From NCBI RefSeq assembly GCF_025399795.1, contig NZ_JAODTZ010000002.1:124001-188000 (forward strand): a DNA stretch of 64,000 nucleotides, in the 5' to 3' direction. The notes beneath the pieces are model-generated. The model searched no databases, was not told where the DNA came from, and was given only the letters and a program-made list of their open reading frames with translations. The position numbers and the translations under genes are program-made. Shown piece after piece: positions 30,606 to 40,969 of this stretch. Source of the DNA: Streptomyces rhizosphaerihabitans. GTDB lineage: Bacteria; Actinomycetota; Actinomycetes; Streptomycetales; Streptomycetaceae. Each line of letters starts with the position of its first letter. Positions within the stretch are counted from its first letter, which is position 1.

Positions 30606-31196
30606 TCAGACGGTCGTGATGACCTGGTCGGCGTCCAGGCGCGGGCTGCGCGGGAACCAGGCGTCCTCGCCCGGCTTGCCGATGTTGACGATCATCAGCG
30701 GGGTGTGGTCGTCGTCCAGGAACTCCTTCTGGATGCCGGCGAGGTCGGCACCGGTCATCGGGCCCGCGGCGAGACCGGCGGCACGGACACCGATGATGAA
30801 GTACGCGGCCTGGAGGGCGGCGTTCATCGCGGCGGCACCCTCGCGGACCGGGCGCTCGGAGAAGAAGAGGTCCTTGGCGGCGGGGAAGTGGGGGAGCAGG
30901 GTCGGCAGCTCCTCGTGGAACTCGTTGTCCGCGGCGAGGATCGCGACCAGCGGGGCGGCGGCGGTCTTCGCCCGGTTGCCCTCGGCGAGGTGCTGCACCA
31001 GGCGCTCACGGGCCTCGGGGGAGCGGACCAGGGTGATGCGCAGCGGCGACTGGTTGAAGGCGGTCGGGCCGTACTTGACCAGGTCGTAGATCGCCTGCAC
31101 CTGCTCGTCGGTCACCGGCTCGTCGGTGAACGTGTTCGCGGTGCGGGCCTCGCGGAACAGCAGGTCCTGAGCGGTGGGGTCAAGGACGAGAGACAT
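30606..31196 (-). CDS. Nitroreductase-family protein (RutE/HadB-like)
   Basis: 196 residues. FMN-binding nitroreductase fold of the malonic semialdehyde reductase (RutE) group. N-terminal [21 protein letters not shown], the conserved [17 protein letters not shown] (phosphate and flavin contacts), and a C-terminal [16 protein letters not shown] are visible. It uses NAD(P)H to reduce a small carbonyl or nitro substrate; no rut pyrimidine genes adjoin, so the substrate is unknown. Monocistronic, ending at the 27-bp hairpin. Confidence 0.85.
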   Translation of the reverse strand: MSLVLDPTAQDLLFREARTANTFTDEPVTDEQVQAIYDLVKYGPTAFNQSPLRITLVRSPEARERLVQHLAEGNRAKTAAAPLVAILAADNEFHEELPTLLPHFPAAKDLFFSERPVREGAAAMNAALQAAYFIIGVRAAGLAAGPMTGADLAGIQKEFLDDDHTPLMIVNIGKPGEDAWFPRSPRLDADQVITTV

Positions 31197-31364
31197 GAAG
31201 AACCTTCTCGGTATGTGCGATGGATCCCGGGGGATCTGTTGGCGAGTACGACAGTACGACGAAGAGGTTTAAAGTTCAACCAAAACCGGGGCGTCGTGAT
31301 CCGCTTCACAGATACGGGGATCGAAAAAGGGACGGCCGTCGGCTACTCGGAGCCGGAGCCCCAG

Positions 31365-31422
31365 CCCGAGCCGCTTGTCACGCGGAGCCGGAGCCCGAGC
31401 CGCTTGTCACGCGGAGCCGGAG
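31365..31422. repeat. 29-bp tandem duplication across the xseB stop codon
   Basis: 31365-31393 and 31394-31422 are identical and directly adjacent. The xseB stop (31407-31409) lies in one copy, so the same 3' end with its stop is repeated just downstream. Confidence 0.85.
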
Positions 31423-31658
31423 CCGGAGCCCGAGCCGGTGTTCTTCTCCTGGGGCCCCTCCTCGGCCAGGGCCGCGTCCAGGCGGGCCCGCGCGCCCTCC
31501 AGCCAGCGCCGGCACACCTTGGCGAGCTCCTCGCCCCGCTCCCACAGCGCCAGGGACTCCTCCAGAGTCGTGCCGCCCGCCTCCAGGCGGCGTACGACCT
31601 CGATCAGCTCGTCCCGTGCCTGCTCGTATCCGAGCGCCTCGTCCACCTTGCTGGTCAT
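31407..31658 (-). CDS. xseB: Exodeoxyribonuclease VII small subunit
   Basis: 83 residues. The canonical XseB helix hairpin is visible: [20 protein letters not shown] (about 14-33), then [20 protein letters not shown]. The C-terminus has drifted into a Gly-Ser tail (GSGSGSGSA) arising from the local tandem repeats. It pairs with XseA to degrade single-stranded DNA. It lies 9 bases downstream of xseA. Confidence 0.93.
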   Translation of the reverse strand: MTSKVDEALGYEQARDELIEVVRRLEAGGTTLEESLALWERGEELAKVCRRWLEGARARLDAALAEEGPQEKNTGSGSGSGSA

Positions 31659-31667
31659 GCGCCCACC

Positions 31668-32876
31668 CTATGCATCGACTCGAACAGTGAATTCACCTTC
31701 GGCGACCCGCGCCCGCAGCGTCTCGTCCGCCGCGACCTCGGCCGGGTCCCGGACCACGGAGCCGTCGTCCTTCTGCAGCACCGCGTACCCCCGCTGGAGG
31801 GTCGCGGCGGGGGAGAGGGCCACCACGCGCGCGTGGGTGTGCGTCAGCTCCGAGTCCGCGCGGTCCAGGAGATGCCCGAGGGTGCGCCGGCCCCGGTCGA
31901 GCAGGGCGGCGACCTGGTCCGCCCGCTCGTCGATCATCCGGTGCGGATCCTCTATCGAGGGCCGGGTCAGGGTGTGCGCGAGGCCGCGCTCCTCGCGGTC
32001 GAGGAACGACTGGACGCAGCGCCGCGCGCGGTCCCGCAGGAACCGCACCCGCTCGTACTCCTCATTCACGTCCGGCACGACCTTCTTGGCGGCGTCGGTC
32101 GGTGTGGACGCCCGCAGGTCGGCCACATGGTCGAGAAGCGGGTTGTCGGGTTCGTGTCCGATGGCCGACACGACGGGCGTACGGCAGGCCGCGACCGCCC
32201 GGACGAGCTGCTCGTCGGAGAAGGGCAGCAGATCCTCCACGCTGCCGCCGCCGCGCGCCACGATGATCACGTCGACCTCGTCGAGCGCGTCCAGCTCCTT
32301 CACCGCCTGCACGACCTGCGGTACGGCGTGGACGCCCTGCACGGCGACATTGCGCACCTCGAAGCGGACGGCGGGCCAGCGGTGCCGCGCGTTCTCCAGC
32401 ACGTCCCGCTCGGCCGCCGACGCGCGCCCGCACACCAGCCCGATGAGCTGCGGCAGGAACGGCAGCGCCTTCTTGCGCTCGGCCGCGAACAGTCCCTCGG
32501 CCGCCAGCGACTTCTTCAGCTGCTCCAGGCGGGCGAGGAGCTCGCCCACGCCCACCGGCTTGATCTCGACGGCCCGCAGGGACAGCTGCCCGCGCGGGGC
32601 GTACCACTCCGGCTTGGCGTGGACCACCACCCGGGCGCCCTCGCTCACCACGTCGGCGACCGCGTCGAAGACCTGCCGGTAGCAGGTCACGCCGACCGAG
32701 ATGTCGTACGACGGGTCGCGCAGCGTCAGGAAGACGACGCCCGCGCCGGGGCGCCGCGACAGCTGGGTGATCTGCCCCTCGACCCACACCGCGCCGAGCC
32801 GGTCGATCCATCCCCCGATGAGCCGTGACACCTCTCCGACGGGCAGCGGAGCGTCCGCGGACGTGTTGAGAGCCAT
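31668..32876 (-). CDS. xseA: Exodeoxyribonuclease VII large subunit
   Basis: 402 residues from ATG 32876. The N-terminal OB-fold begins [20 protein letters not shown], and the catalytic domain has [35 protein letters not shown] and [14 protein letters not shown] long helical region and LQRGYAVLQ at the end complete the protein. Together with XseB it processes ssDNA ends in repair. The open frame extends to 33149 but only the part from [16 protein letters not shown] is conserved. Confidence 0.95.
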   Translation of the reverse strand: MALNTSADAPLPVGEVSRLIGGWIDRLGAVWVEGQITQLSRRPGAGVVFLTLRDPSYDISVGVTCYRQVFDAVADVVSEGARVVVHAKPEWYAPRGQLSLRAVEIKPVGVGELLARLEQLKKSLAAEGLFAAERKKALPFLPQLIGLVCGRASAAERDVLENARHRWPAVRFEVRNVAVQGVHAVPQVVQAVKELDALDEVDVIIVARGGGSVEDLLPFSDEQLVRAVAACRTPVVSAIGHEPDNPLLDHVADLRASTPTDAAKKVVPDVNEEYERVRFLRDRARRCVQSFLDREERGLAHTLTRPSIEDPHRMIDERADQVAALLDRGRRTLGHLLDRADSELTHTHARVVALSPAATLQRGYAVLQKDDGSVVRDPAEVAADETLRARVAEGEFTVRVDA

Positions 32877-33116
32877 GCGCCCGAGCGTAGTGGCCACCAC
32901 CGACAACACGGCACGCCCGGCGCGGGAGGGTCGCCGCCCGGACCCGGCCCGCCCCCGCCCGTACAGCGGCAGTCCGTGGACGGCCTGGGCTGCGCCGCGG
33001 TCCGTGCCCGGCCGCCCCCGTACCGGCGGTGGCCCGCGTGTCGGCCGTGGTCCGCCTCCCGAGGACCACGCCGGCCCGGCCCTTCGGCTCCCCACGGTCT
33101 GTCTCTCCGGGCAGGC

Positions 33117-33251
33117 GATCACGCACCTCTCCAGGAGGCGATCACCCACGTCTCCAGGAGGCGACCCCTGACCTCTTCAAGGTGGCGACCCCTGGCTTCT
33201 TCAAGGTGGCACCCCCGACCTCTCCAAGGAGGAGGCGATCCTTGACCTGCC
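33117..33251. repeat. About 24-bp minisatellite upstream of ispH
   Basis: Five degenerate units start at 33117, 33140, 33163, 33187 and 33211, each of the form GA(T/C)C...CTCTCCAGGAGGC or CTTCAAGGTGGC. Each unit holds a small GGAGG/CCTCC hairpin. The rest of the 390-base gap (32877-33266) shows no gene. Confidence 0.8.
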
Positions 33252-33266
33252 GGGCGCGGCCTTACG

Positions 33267-34280
33267 ATGGTGGGCATGACTGCTTCGCCTGGCCGCCGTG
33301 TCCTGCTCGCCGCCCCCCGTGGCTACTGCGCGGGCGTGGACCGCGCCGTGATCGCCGTCGAGAAGGCCCTCGAGCAGTACGGGGCCCCGATCTATGTCCG
33401 TCACGAGATCGTGCACAACAAGTACGTCGTGCAGACCCTGGAGAAGAAGGGCGCGATCTTCGTCGAGCAGACGGCGGAGGTCCCCGAGGGGTCCATCGTC
33501 ATGTTCTCGGCGCACGGCGTCTCCCCCGTCGTCCACGACGAGGCCGCCGCCGGCAGGCTCGCCACCATCGACGCGACGTGCCCGCTGGTCACCAAGGTCC
33601 ACAAGGAGGCCGTCCGCTTCGCGGGCGAGGACTTCGACATCCTCCTCATCGGGCACGAGGGCCACGAAGAGGTCATCGGCACCTCCGGAGAGGCACCCGA
33701 CCACATCACCCTGGTCGACGGCCCCGGGGATGTCGCCAAGGTCGAGGTCCGTGACCCCTCCAAGGTCGTCTGGCTCTCCCAGACCACCCTCTCGGTCGAC
33801 GAGACCATGGAGACGGTCGACGCCCTGAAGGAGAAGTTCCCGCTGCTCATCTCCCCGCCGAGCGACGACATCTGCTACGCCACGCAGAACCGTCAGCTCG
33901 CCGTGAAGCAGATGGGCGCGGAGGCCGAGCTGGTCATCGTGGTCGGATCGCGCAACTCCTCCAACTCGGTGCGGCTGGTCGAGGTCGCCAAGCTCGCCGG
34001 CTCCCGCGCGGCGTACCTCGTGGACTTCGCGGACGAGATCGACGAGGCGTGGCTGGAGGGCGTGAGCACGGTCGGTGTCACCTCCGGCGCCTCCGTCCCC
34101 GAGATCCTCGTCGAGCAGGTCCTGGAGTTCCTGTCCGAGCGCGGTTTCGAGGACGTGGAGATCGTCAAGGCCGCCGAGGAGTCCATCACCTTCTCGCTCC
34201 CCAAGGAACTGCGCCGCGACCTGCGTGCCGAGGCCGCCGCGCTGGTGGAGGAGCGCACCGGCGGTACACCCGGGAAGTGA
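33267..34280 (+). CDS. ispH: 4-hydroxy-3-methylbut-2-enyl diphosphate reductase
   Basis: 337 residues. The last enzyme of the MEP isoprenoid pathway. The three [4Fe-4S] cysteines are in [11 protein letters not shown] (about 20), [11 protein letters not shown] (about 110) and [11 protein letters not shown] (about 205). Substrate residues lie in [15 protein letters not shown] and [11 protein letters not shown] 33267 gives [11 protein letters not shown] 33276 is an alternative start. It supplies precursors for UppS earlier in the window. Confidence 0.95.
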   Translation: MVGMTASPGRRVLLAAPRGYCAGVDRAVIAVEKALEQYGAPIYVRHEIVHNKYVVQTLEKKGAIFVEQTAEVPEGSIVMFSAHGVSPVVHDEAAAGRLATIDATCPLVTKVHKEAVRFAGEDFDILLIGHEGHEEVIGTSGEAPDHITLVDGPGDVAKVEVRDPSKVVWLSQTTLSVDETMETVDALKEKFPLLISPPSDDICYATQNRQLAVKQMGAEAELVIVVGSRNSSNSVRLVEVAKLAGSRAAYLVDFADEIDEAWLEGVSTVGVTSGASVPEILVEQVLEFLSERGFEDVEIVKAAEESITFSLPKELRRDLRAEAAALVEERTGGTPGK

Positions 34281-34309
34281 CGGTCAGTCGTACGACGTAA
34301 CGTGGGTCC

Positions 34310-35059
34310 ATGAAGATCTTCGGTGTGGACATTGGCGGATCCGGGATCAAGGGTGCCCCTGTGGACCTTGATCGCGGGGACCTGGCGGAGGAGCGCTTCA
34401 AGGTGCTCACTCCGCATCCCGCGACGCCCGACGCGGTGGCCGACGGCGTGAAGGACGTCATCGGTCACTTCGGCTGGACGGGCCCGGTGGGCATCACGTT
34501 CCCCGGTGTGGTGACCGGTGGCTCCACCATCCGTACGGCTGCCAATGTCGACAAGGACTGGATCGACACCGACGCCCGCGCGTTGCTCGGTGAGCGGCTG
34601 GGTGGTCTGCCGGTGACCGTACTGAACGACGCGGACGCTGCGGGTGTCGCCGAGATGGAGTTCGGCGCCGGGAAGGGCCGCAGGGGCACGGTCATCCTGC
34701 TCACCCTCGGCACCGGCATCGGCAGCGCCCTCTTCATCGACGGCGAACTGGTCCCGAACACCGAGCTGGGGCACCTGGAGCTGAACGGCCATGAAGCCGA
34801 GAAGCGGGCTTCGACCAAGGCCAAGGACGACAACGAGCTGACCTGGGAGCACTGGGCGCGCCGCGTCACCAAGTACCTCGCCCATCTCGAGATGCTCTTC
34901 TCCCCGGAACTCTTCATCATCGGCGGCGGCGTCAGCCGCAAGGCCGACAAGTTCCTGCCGCTGATCGAGGGCATCAAGGCGGAGATCGTCCCGGCGCAGC
35001 TCCAGAACAACGCGGGGATCGTGGGCGCGGCGATGCGAGCGGCGCAGCTCGCTCAGTAG
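34310..35059 (+). CDS. ppgK: Polyphosphate glucokinase
   Basis: 249 residues, ROK family. It phosphorylates glucose using polyphosphate (or ATP). Motifs: [15 protein letters not shown] (phosphate loop, about 5-19), [21 protein letters not shown] with catalytic Asp, [12 protein letters not shown], and the polyphosphate-enzyme signature [17 protein letters not shown]. It lies 29 bases after ispH and is probably co-transcribed. Its 3' end overlaps the converging DUF6542-like gene by 7 bases. Confidence 0.95.
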   Translation: MKIFGVDIGGSGIKGAPVDLDRGDLAEERFKVLTPHPATPDAVADGVKDVIGHFGWTGPVGITFPGVVTGGSTIRTAANVDKDWIDTDARALLGERLGGLPVTVLNDADAAGVAEMEFGAGKGRRGTVILLTLGTGIGSALFIDGELVPNTELGHLELNGHEAEKRASTKAKDDNELTWEHWARRVTKYLAHLEMLFSPELFIIGGGVSRKADKFLPLIEGIKAEIVPAQLQNNAGIVGAAMRAAQLAQ

Positions 35060-35664
35060 CGGCGCCGCCGGTGAGGGTACGGGGGCCAGCGGGCCTGCCT
35101 GTCGGGCGGCAGGCCCCGCGCCTGCGTCCGCCGGCGGGCGGCCCGGCGGGTCATCAGGCGGATTCTGCGGACGGTCACGACGAGGACCGCGACCAGCGTT
35201 CCGCCGTACAGCCAGCCGGCCTGGAGGGCGAGGCCGGTGATCAGACCCATGAAGTGGCCGCCGATGCCGCCTCCGCTGTCGTCGATGATCGGCAGCAGCC
35301 CGAAGGTGAAGGCGATTGGTACGACCACGGGGGCGGTCACCAGGTCGCCGGGCCGCACCCACAGCGCGGTCAGCACGCACACCGGCAGGAACAGCACCCC
35401 GTAGACCGTCGCGGATCCGCCGAACAGCAGGTGGTCGAGACAGGCGAGCGCGAACATCGACGCGCCGCAGAACAGCCCCACGCCGAGCCCGGTCAACCGG
35501 GGACGCGACGTCCGGCGCGTCCCCCGGACGCTCGCGGGCACGGGCCGCCGCGCCACCGGGGCGTCCCGTCGGACACCGCCGCCCGCGGCCCGCCCGGCTT
35601 GTGCCGGAACGGGTGCGCCGCGTCGTGGTCTGGATTGAGGGGGACGCGTCCTGTGTTGCTCCAC
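35053..35664 (-). CDS. DUF6542-like membrane protein
   Basis: 203 residues. A basic Pro/Arg-rich N-terminus (1-55), about five hydrophobic segments (near 58-80, 86-105, 110-126, 138-152, 153-168), and a basic tail rich in Arg. It resembles the actinobacterial DUF6542 membrane family; the function is unknown. It converges on ppgK with a 7-base overlap. Confidence 0.7.
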   Translation of the reverse strand: MEQHRTRPPQSRPRRGAPVPAQAGRAAGGGVRRDAPVARRPVPASVRGTRRTSRPRLTGLGVGLFCGASMFALACLDHLLFGGSATVYGVLFLPVCVLTALWVRPGDLVTAPVVVPIAFTFGLLPIIDDSGGGIGGHFMGLITGLALQAGWLYGGTLVAVLVVTVRRIRLMTRRAARRRTQARGLPPDRQARWPPYPHRRRRY

Positions 35665-35861
35665 TGGACCAACTTAGGTCGTTTTATGTGTGGAATGGCT
35701 CATCGGACACGCCGGAGATCAGCCGAAGGTGAGGCCGTGGAAGGAGCTTGGCCATGCGTTCGATACCTCGCGGGTCCGGGCCGGGTCACGCCGTAGACTG
35801 GTGGATCGGCCCGCTCTCCTGGAGGGCCCTTCGCCCATCCTCTCGTACGGGAAGTCGCAAC

Positions 35862-36950
<1,089 letters not shown>

Positions 36951-36963
36951 TACGTTCGGCGAG

Positions 36964-37003
36964 AGGCCGCCTGACCTGCGACGGAGCGGGTTGGGCGGCC
37001 TTT
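36964..37003. terminator. Terminator between ychF and int
   Basis: AGGCCGCC (36964-36971) pairs with GGCGGCCT (36994-37001), followed by TT. It ends ychF transcription and shields int. Confidence 0.6.
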
Positions 37004-37058
37004 GCGGTCCGCACAGAGTCCGCAGCGTGCTGACTTCGGTCAGCGCGCGGGGGAGCGG

Positions 37059-38177
37059 CTATGCCGCTTCGTCGACCTGTGGTTGGGCATCTGCGGACTG
37101 GTCCGCGTACGCCTTGTCGACGGCGGCCCGGGTCCGCTCCTCGGAGTCGGGCCACAGGTGGGTGTAGATGTTCAGCGTCATGGCCGCGTTGGTGTGGCCG
37201 AGGCGCTCGGAGACGGTCTTCACGGACTCGCCGTGCTTGATCAGCAGGCTGGCGTAGTGGTGCCGGAGGGCGTGGGGTCCGGTGCCCTTCGGTATGCCGG
37301 CCTTGGCGCAGGCGGGTCGCCAGGACCCGTCCATGAAGTGCGTGTAGACCACGGGTCCGCCCTGCGGCGCCGTGAAGATCCAGCTCTCGGGCCCATCGGC
37401 GGGGAAGTCCCGCAGGTGGGCCTTCATGGCGTCCACCGCCACGCGGGGGAGCGGGACCGTGCGGTGCGAGCGATCGGTCTTGGGCGGGCAGACGTACACG
37501 CCGTGCTTGGCGGTCTGCTGGATCTGCTGCTCGACCGAGACGGTCGCGTGCAGCAGGTTCACGTGCCGGAGCTGGAGGCCGAACAGCTCGCCGGGGCGGA
37601 GCCCGGTGGCGGCGCCGAGCAGCACGAGGCCCTTGTATCGGGCGGGTATCTCCTCGGACAGCGTCCGTACCTGCTCGACAGCCAGGGGCACGATCTTCTT
37701 CCGGGGCACCGAGGGCAGTTTCGCCTCGGCGCACGGGTTGTGGGGGATCATGCGGTCACGGACGGCCGCCCGGAAGACGGCGTTGACCGTGTTGAAGACC
37801 GTCCGTGAGGTGCTGGCGGCCAGCCCGTGCATGGTGGTCAGGCTGGTGACCCAGCTCTGCACGTCGCCGGGCTTGATGGCGCCGAGTGCCCGCTTCTCCC
37901 AGGCCGGGTAGACGTAGCAGCGCAGGTGCTGGGCTACTGCCTTGGCCGTGGAAGGCCGGTGAGGCTGGATGGTCCGCCATTCCTCCGCGTACTCCTTGAA
38001 GGGCTTCTTCGCCGATCGCGGGTCGACGTACTGACCGGTGACCAGGCTGGCCGTGACCTCGTCGATCCACCGCTGGGCGTCGATCTTGCGGTCGAAGTGG
38101 CGGGCGTGCTCCTTGCCGTCGAGGTCGCGGTAGCGGGCCCGCCATTTGCCGTTGGGGCGCTTCTGGATGTTGGCCAA
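37059..38177 (-). CDS. Tyrosine site-specific integrase
   Basis: 372 residues. An Arm-type N-terminal domain (KRPNGKWRARYRDLDGKEHA, about 6-25), a core-binding SAM-like domain (about 60-150), and the catalytic domain are present. Catalytic residues: Arg in AATGLRPGELFG, His-x-x-Arg in HALRHHYAS, His in LGHTNAAMT, and Tyr in LNIYTHLWP. It resembles the pSAM2-type actinomycete integrases. It lies 24 bases downstream of the XRE gene in the same operon, adjacent to attL. Confidence 0.95.
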   Translation of the reverse strand: MANIQKRPNGKWRARYRDLDGKEHARHFDRKIDAQRWIDEVTASLVTGQYVDPRSAKKPFKEYAEEWRTIQPHRPSTAKAVAQHLRCYVYPAWEKRALGAIKPGDVQSWVTSLTTMHGLAASTSRTVFNTVNAVFRAAVRDRMIPHNPCAEAKLPSVPRKKIVPLAVEQVRTLSEEIPARYKGLVLLGAATGLRPGELFGLQLRHVNLLHATVSVEQQIQQTAKHGVYVCPPKTDRSHRTVPLPRVAVDAMKAHLRDFPADGPESWIFTAPQGGPVVYTHFMDGSWRPACAKAGIPKGTGPHALRHHYASLLIKHGESVKTVSERLGHTNAAMTLNIYTHLWPDSEERTRAAVDKAYADQSADAQPQVDEAA

Positions 38178-38201
38178 GTGGCCTCTCCTTCGTGTCGGTT
38201 G

Positions 38202-38702
38202 TCAGTAGTGGCCGCCGTCCTCGATGTCACCGGTGAGCGTGCGAGCGTCGCGCTCGTCGCCCATGAGGCGGAGGCACTGCTCGTGGATCGCCCGCGAGCT
38301 GTCGGGATGGGCCTTGATGTGGTCAGCGATGGCGACCACTGCGTGGTGTAGACGGTCGCGCGTGTCTCGGGCCTCGTAGAACGCTTCGACGGCCTCTTGG
38401 ACGAGGCGCCGGCTGTCGATGTCGAGCCCCTCCAGGGGCGGGGACATCAGCTCTTCGAGGGGAAGCTCGAAGACGCGGGTGAAGGCGAGGGCCTCGTCGA
38501 GGTTGATGCGGCGGCGAGGAGTGCCGTTCTCGATGCGCCAGACCGCAGTCTGGTTCATCTTGACGCCGGCTCTGGTCACCCGCTCCGCCAGCTCGGTCGT
38601 GCTCCACCCTCTGACCTCGCGCTCCAGGGCCACGCGCGCGGCCACGTTCCCTTCGCTGTAGAGCAGCGGCACTTCGCCACCCTCGGGCTTGTCGCCTGCC
38701 AT
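38202..38702 (-). CDS. XRE-family repressor of the element
   Basis: 166 residues from ATG 38702 (GGAGG 5 bases upstream). The helix-turn-helix spans about 18-75 (LEREVRGWSTTELAERVTRA, then TAVWRIENGTPRRRINLDEA), followed by a C-terminal helical extension (about 90-166) that may dimerise or sense. It is the first gene of a leftward unit with int, divergent from the excisionase-like gene. It is a natural candidate for the lysogeny-like switch of the element. Confidence 0.85.
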   Translation of the reverse strand: MAGDKPEGGEVPLLYSEGNVAARVALEREVRGWSTTELAERVTRAGVKMNQTAVWRIENGTPRRRINLDEALAFTRVFELPLEELMSPPLEGLDIDSRRLVQEAVEAFYEARDTRDRLHHAVVAIADHIKAHPDSSRAIHEQCLRLMGDERDARTLTGDIEDGGHY

Positions 38703-38728
38703 CGAACCTCCATCATCCCCATCGCTAT

Positions 38729-38758
38729 CCAAATTGAAACACGAGCTTCCCGATTTGG
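38729..38758. promoter_or_regulatory. Candidate XRE operator
   Basis: CCAAAT (38729-38734) and ATTTGG (38753-38758) form an inverted repeat in an AT-rich stretch between the divergent XRE and excisionase-like genes. Confidence 0.45.
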
Positions 38759-38823
38759 GTAACCGCTGATCGCGAGATACAACTTTATGCAGATCGAATC
38801 GCTACTTAGTCGAATGGGAATGC

Positions 38824-39018
38824 ATGCGATATCTGACCACCAGCGAGGTCGCCGAGCGTTACCGCACAGCCGAGAGCACCGTCCGCTACTGGCGCCACAT
38901 CAAGAAGGGGCCGCGCGGCATCAAGGTCGGCAAGCGGGTGCTGTACCCCGAGGCCGAGCTGCTGCGCTACGAGCGCACTCTGATCGACGGCCGAGACGAG
39001 TGGGGCCTGGCCTCATGA
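38824..39018 (+). CDS. Excisionase-like helix-turn-helix protein
   Basis: 64 residues. A compact MerR/AlpA-type winged helix: MRYLTTSEVAERYRTAESTV, then YWRHIKKGPRGIKVGKRVLY and a terminal helix. Such proteins serve as recombination directionality factors in actinomycete integrated elements. It is the first rightward gene and is followed by its own terminator. Confidence 0.8.
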   Translation: MRYLTTSEVAERYRTAESTVRYWRHIKKGPRGIKVGKRVLYPEAELLRYERTLIDGRDEWGLAS

Positions 39019-39045
39019 GCCGCCAGCAGGCCCGGACACAGCAAC

Positions 39046-39073
39046 GGCCCTCGGCGTGCCTACGCCGAGGGCC
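39046..39073 (+). terminator. Hairpin terminator after the excisionase-like gene
   Basis: A perfect 12-bp stem (39046-39057 with 39062-39073) around GCCT. A second 10-bp stem lies at 39117-39126/39142-39151, just before the next gene. Confidence 0.75.
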
Positions 39074-39166
39074 GGAGATTCCCCTGCATGCCGCCCATCC
39101 CTGAACGAACGAACCGGTGAGGGGCGGGACCTTGCCCGTCTCGCCCCTCACCTGAGAGGAACGTCT

Positions 39167-40789
39167 ATGGAGGACCCTACGTCCCCCGCCACCTCGAACG
39201 CATCCGAGGTTGTCTGGCCCGCCGCCGTGGTCCCTGGCCAGGGCATCCCCTGGCGCAACGGCGACCGAAGCGGGGACCGCACGGAGTCACGGTCCCCTGC
39301 TGCACGCTCAACCGACGATGCTTCAGGGGGTGTTCTGGTCGGGGACCGAAACGCCACCAGCGCGGAACATGTGCAGGTCAGTGCCTTGGGGGCCGGTCCC
39401 GCAGGAGCGGAAGCCGGGGACCGGGCGGAGACTTTCGGTCCGCTGGTCCCCGAACCCGGTCCCCGAATCCCGGGCGAGCACGCCGTGCTCCGAGCCGATG
39501 GTGAGGGCCACGGTCCCCACACATCTGCGGGGACCGTGGTCCCCAACGGCGGATCGGGGACCGGGGACCGCGCTGATACGGGCGGCGAGACGGCCGACGA
39601 AGGAACCGCGCTGCTGGATGACCTACGTGCGGCTATCGATCGGTACGTGGTGCTGCCGAGCGACGAGGTTCTGACCGCGGTCACTTTGTGGGTGGCGGCC
39701 TCCCACATCCAGCCTTCCCTCCAGCACGCGCCACGGCTGGCGGTCGTGGGGCCGACCAAGGGATGTGGCAAGTCCCGCGTCCTTGACGTACTCCACGAGA
39801 CCGTGCACCAGCCGATGATGACGGTGAACACGTCGCCTGCGGTGGTCTTCCGTGTCATCGGCAAGAACCCGCCGACGCTGCTGGTGGACGAGGCCGACAC
39901 CATCTTCGGCCCCAAGGCCGGCGACAAGGAGGACCTCCGTGGCCTGCTGAACGCCGGGCACCAGCGAAACCGACCCGCCTGGCGGATCTCCGGGCCGGAG
40001 CACAAGCCGACGGCGTTTCCCACCTTCGCCATGGCTGCGCTCGCCGGGATCGGCGACCTACCGGACACGATCATGGATCGGGCGGTCGTCATCCGCATGC
40101 AGAAGCGCAAGCCGGGCGAGCGAATCACCCCGTTCCGCTCGCGGTACTCGCTGCCCGAACTGCACGTGCTGCGCGACCGGCTGACCGCCTGGCTGACCCC
40201 GCTACGGAGCACCGCCGCAGGCTTGGTTCCACAGATGCCGGTCGAGGACCGCGCCGCCGACACGTGGGAGCCTCTGGTGATCGTCGCCGACCTGGCCGGC
40301 GGGCAGTGGCCCTCGCGAGCCCGTGCCGCCTGCCTGGCGATGACCCGCAACGAGGTGGTCCAGGACGAGCTGACGACGCTGAAGACGCGGCTGCTGCGAG
40401 ACGTCCGCCGCGTGTTCGAGCAGGAGGGCCACAAGGAGGCTCTGCGCAGCCAGGACCTGCTCGCCGCCCTCGTCCAGGATGCCGAGGGGCCGTGGGCCGA
40501 GTACGGCACCAAGGGCCTGAACGCCTACCACCTGGCCAACCTGCTGCGCGACTTCGGCATCAGCCCGGGCAACCACCGTTTCGAGAACGGCAGGCAGGCC
40601 AAGGCGTACGCCCGTAACCAGTTCCTCGACGCCTGGGCCCGCTACTGTCCTGCCCCTGCCCAGCCGGCCCCCGCAGCCGGGGAGGCCGCGTTCGCGCGGC
40701 CAACCCACGGCAAGCCACCGGCCCCTCTGTCCGGGACGCTGCCCATCGGGCCGCCCGGCGGGCCTGCTGGCCCCAAGCCCACTCGCTGA
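39167..40789 (+). CDS. DUF3631-domain P-loop ATPase (element replication/maintenance)
   Basis: 540 residues from ATG 39167 (GAGAGGAA upstream). The long N-terminus (1-145) is low complexity with repeated GDR and VP motifs. The ATPase core has Walker A VVGPTKGCGKSRVLD (about 193-207), Walker B TLLVDEADTIFG and a sensor-like TFAMAALAGIGDLPDT. A DUF3631 C-terminal part (about 320-490) follows. Homologues are common in Streptomyces plasmids and integrated elements and are presumed helicase-like replication factors. No separate Rep or primase gene is present. Confidence 0.75.
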   Translation: MEDPTSPATSNASEVVWPAAVVPGQGIPWRNGDRSGDRTESRSPAARSTDDASGGVLVGDRNATSAEHVQVSALGAGPAGAEAGDRAETFGPLVPEPGPRIPGEHAVLRADGEGHGPHTSAGTVVPNGGSGTGDRADTGGETADEGTALLDDLRAAIDRYVVLPSDEVLTAVTLWVAASHIQPSLQHAPRLAVVGPTKGCGKSRVLDVLHETVHQPMMTVNTSPAVVFRVIGKNPPTLLVDEADTIFGPKAGDKEDLRGLLNAGHQRNRPAWRISGPEHKPTAFPTFAMAALAGIGDLPDTIMDRAVVIRMQKRKPGERITPFRSRYSLPELHVLRDRLTAWLTPLRSTAAGLVPQMPVEDRAADTWEPLVIVADLAGGQWPSRARAACLAMTRNEVVQDELTTLKTRLLRDVRRVFEQEGHKEALRSQDLLAALVQDAEGPWAEYGTKGLNAYHLANLLRDFGISPGNHRFENGRQAKAYARNQFLDAWARYCPAPAQPAPAAGEAAFARPTHGKPPAPLSGTLPIGPPGGPAGPKPTR

Positions 40790-40969
40790 CACCAGCTCCG
40801 TATCAATCCGTCGCATCCGTCCCCGCGCAGGTCAGCGCGGGGACGGAGTTCCTTGCCGATACGGATCACTCCGTACCTGCGACCGCCTCCGTACCTACCC
40901 TGACCAGCTACGGGACAGATGCAACGGACGTGACGAAGCCCCACCCCACACGACTACCGGAGCACCACC
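40790..40969. promoter_or_regulatory. Hairpin and repeats upstream of mobC, candidate oriT
   Basis: A 13-bp perfect stem (40816-40828 with 40835-40847) lies just after the DUF3631 gene and could be its terminator. Beyond it CTCCGTACC recurs (about 40867 and 40887), with CGTATC/GATACG arms around the hairpin. The position just before mobC and the relaxase is where oriT is usually found. Confidence 0.4.

Noticed and set aside
33117..33251. CRISPR array
   Set aside because: Units are contiguous with no unique spacers and no cas genes occur anywhere in the window. The same reasoning applies to the arrays at 19625, 59172 and 62794.
36951..37058. tRNA gene as the integration target
   Set aside because: No tRNA-like fold or 3' tRNA fragment is present beside int; the 14-mer belongs to ychF.
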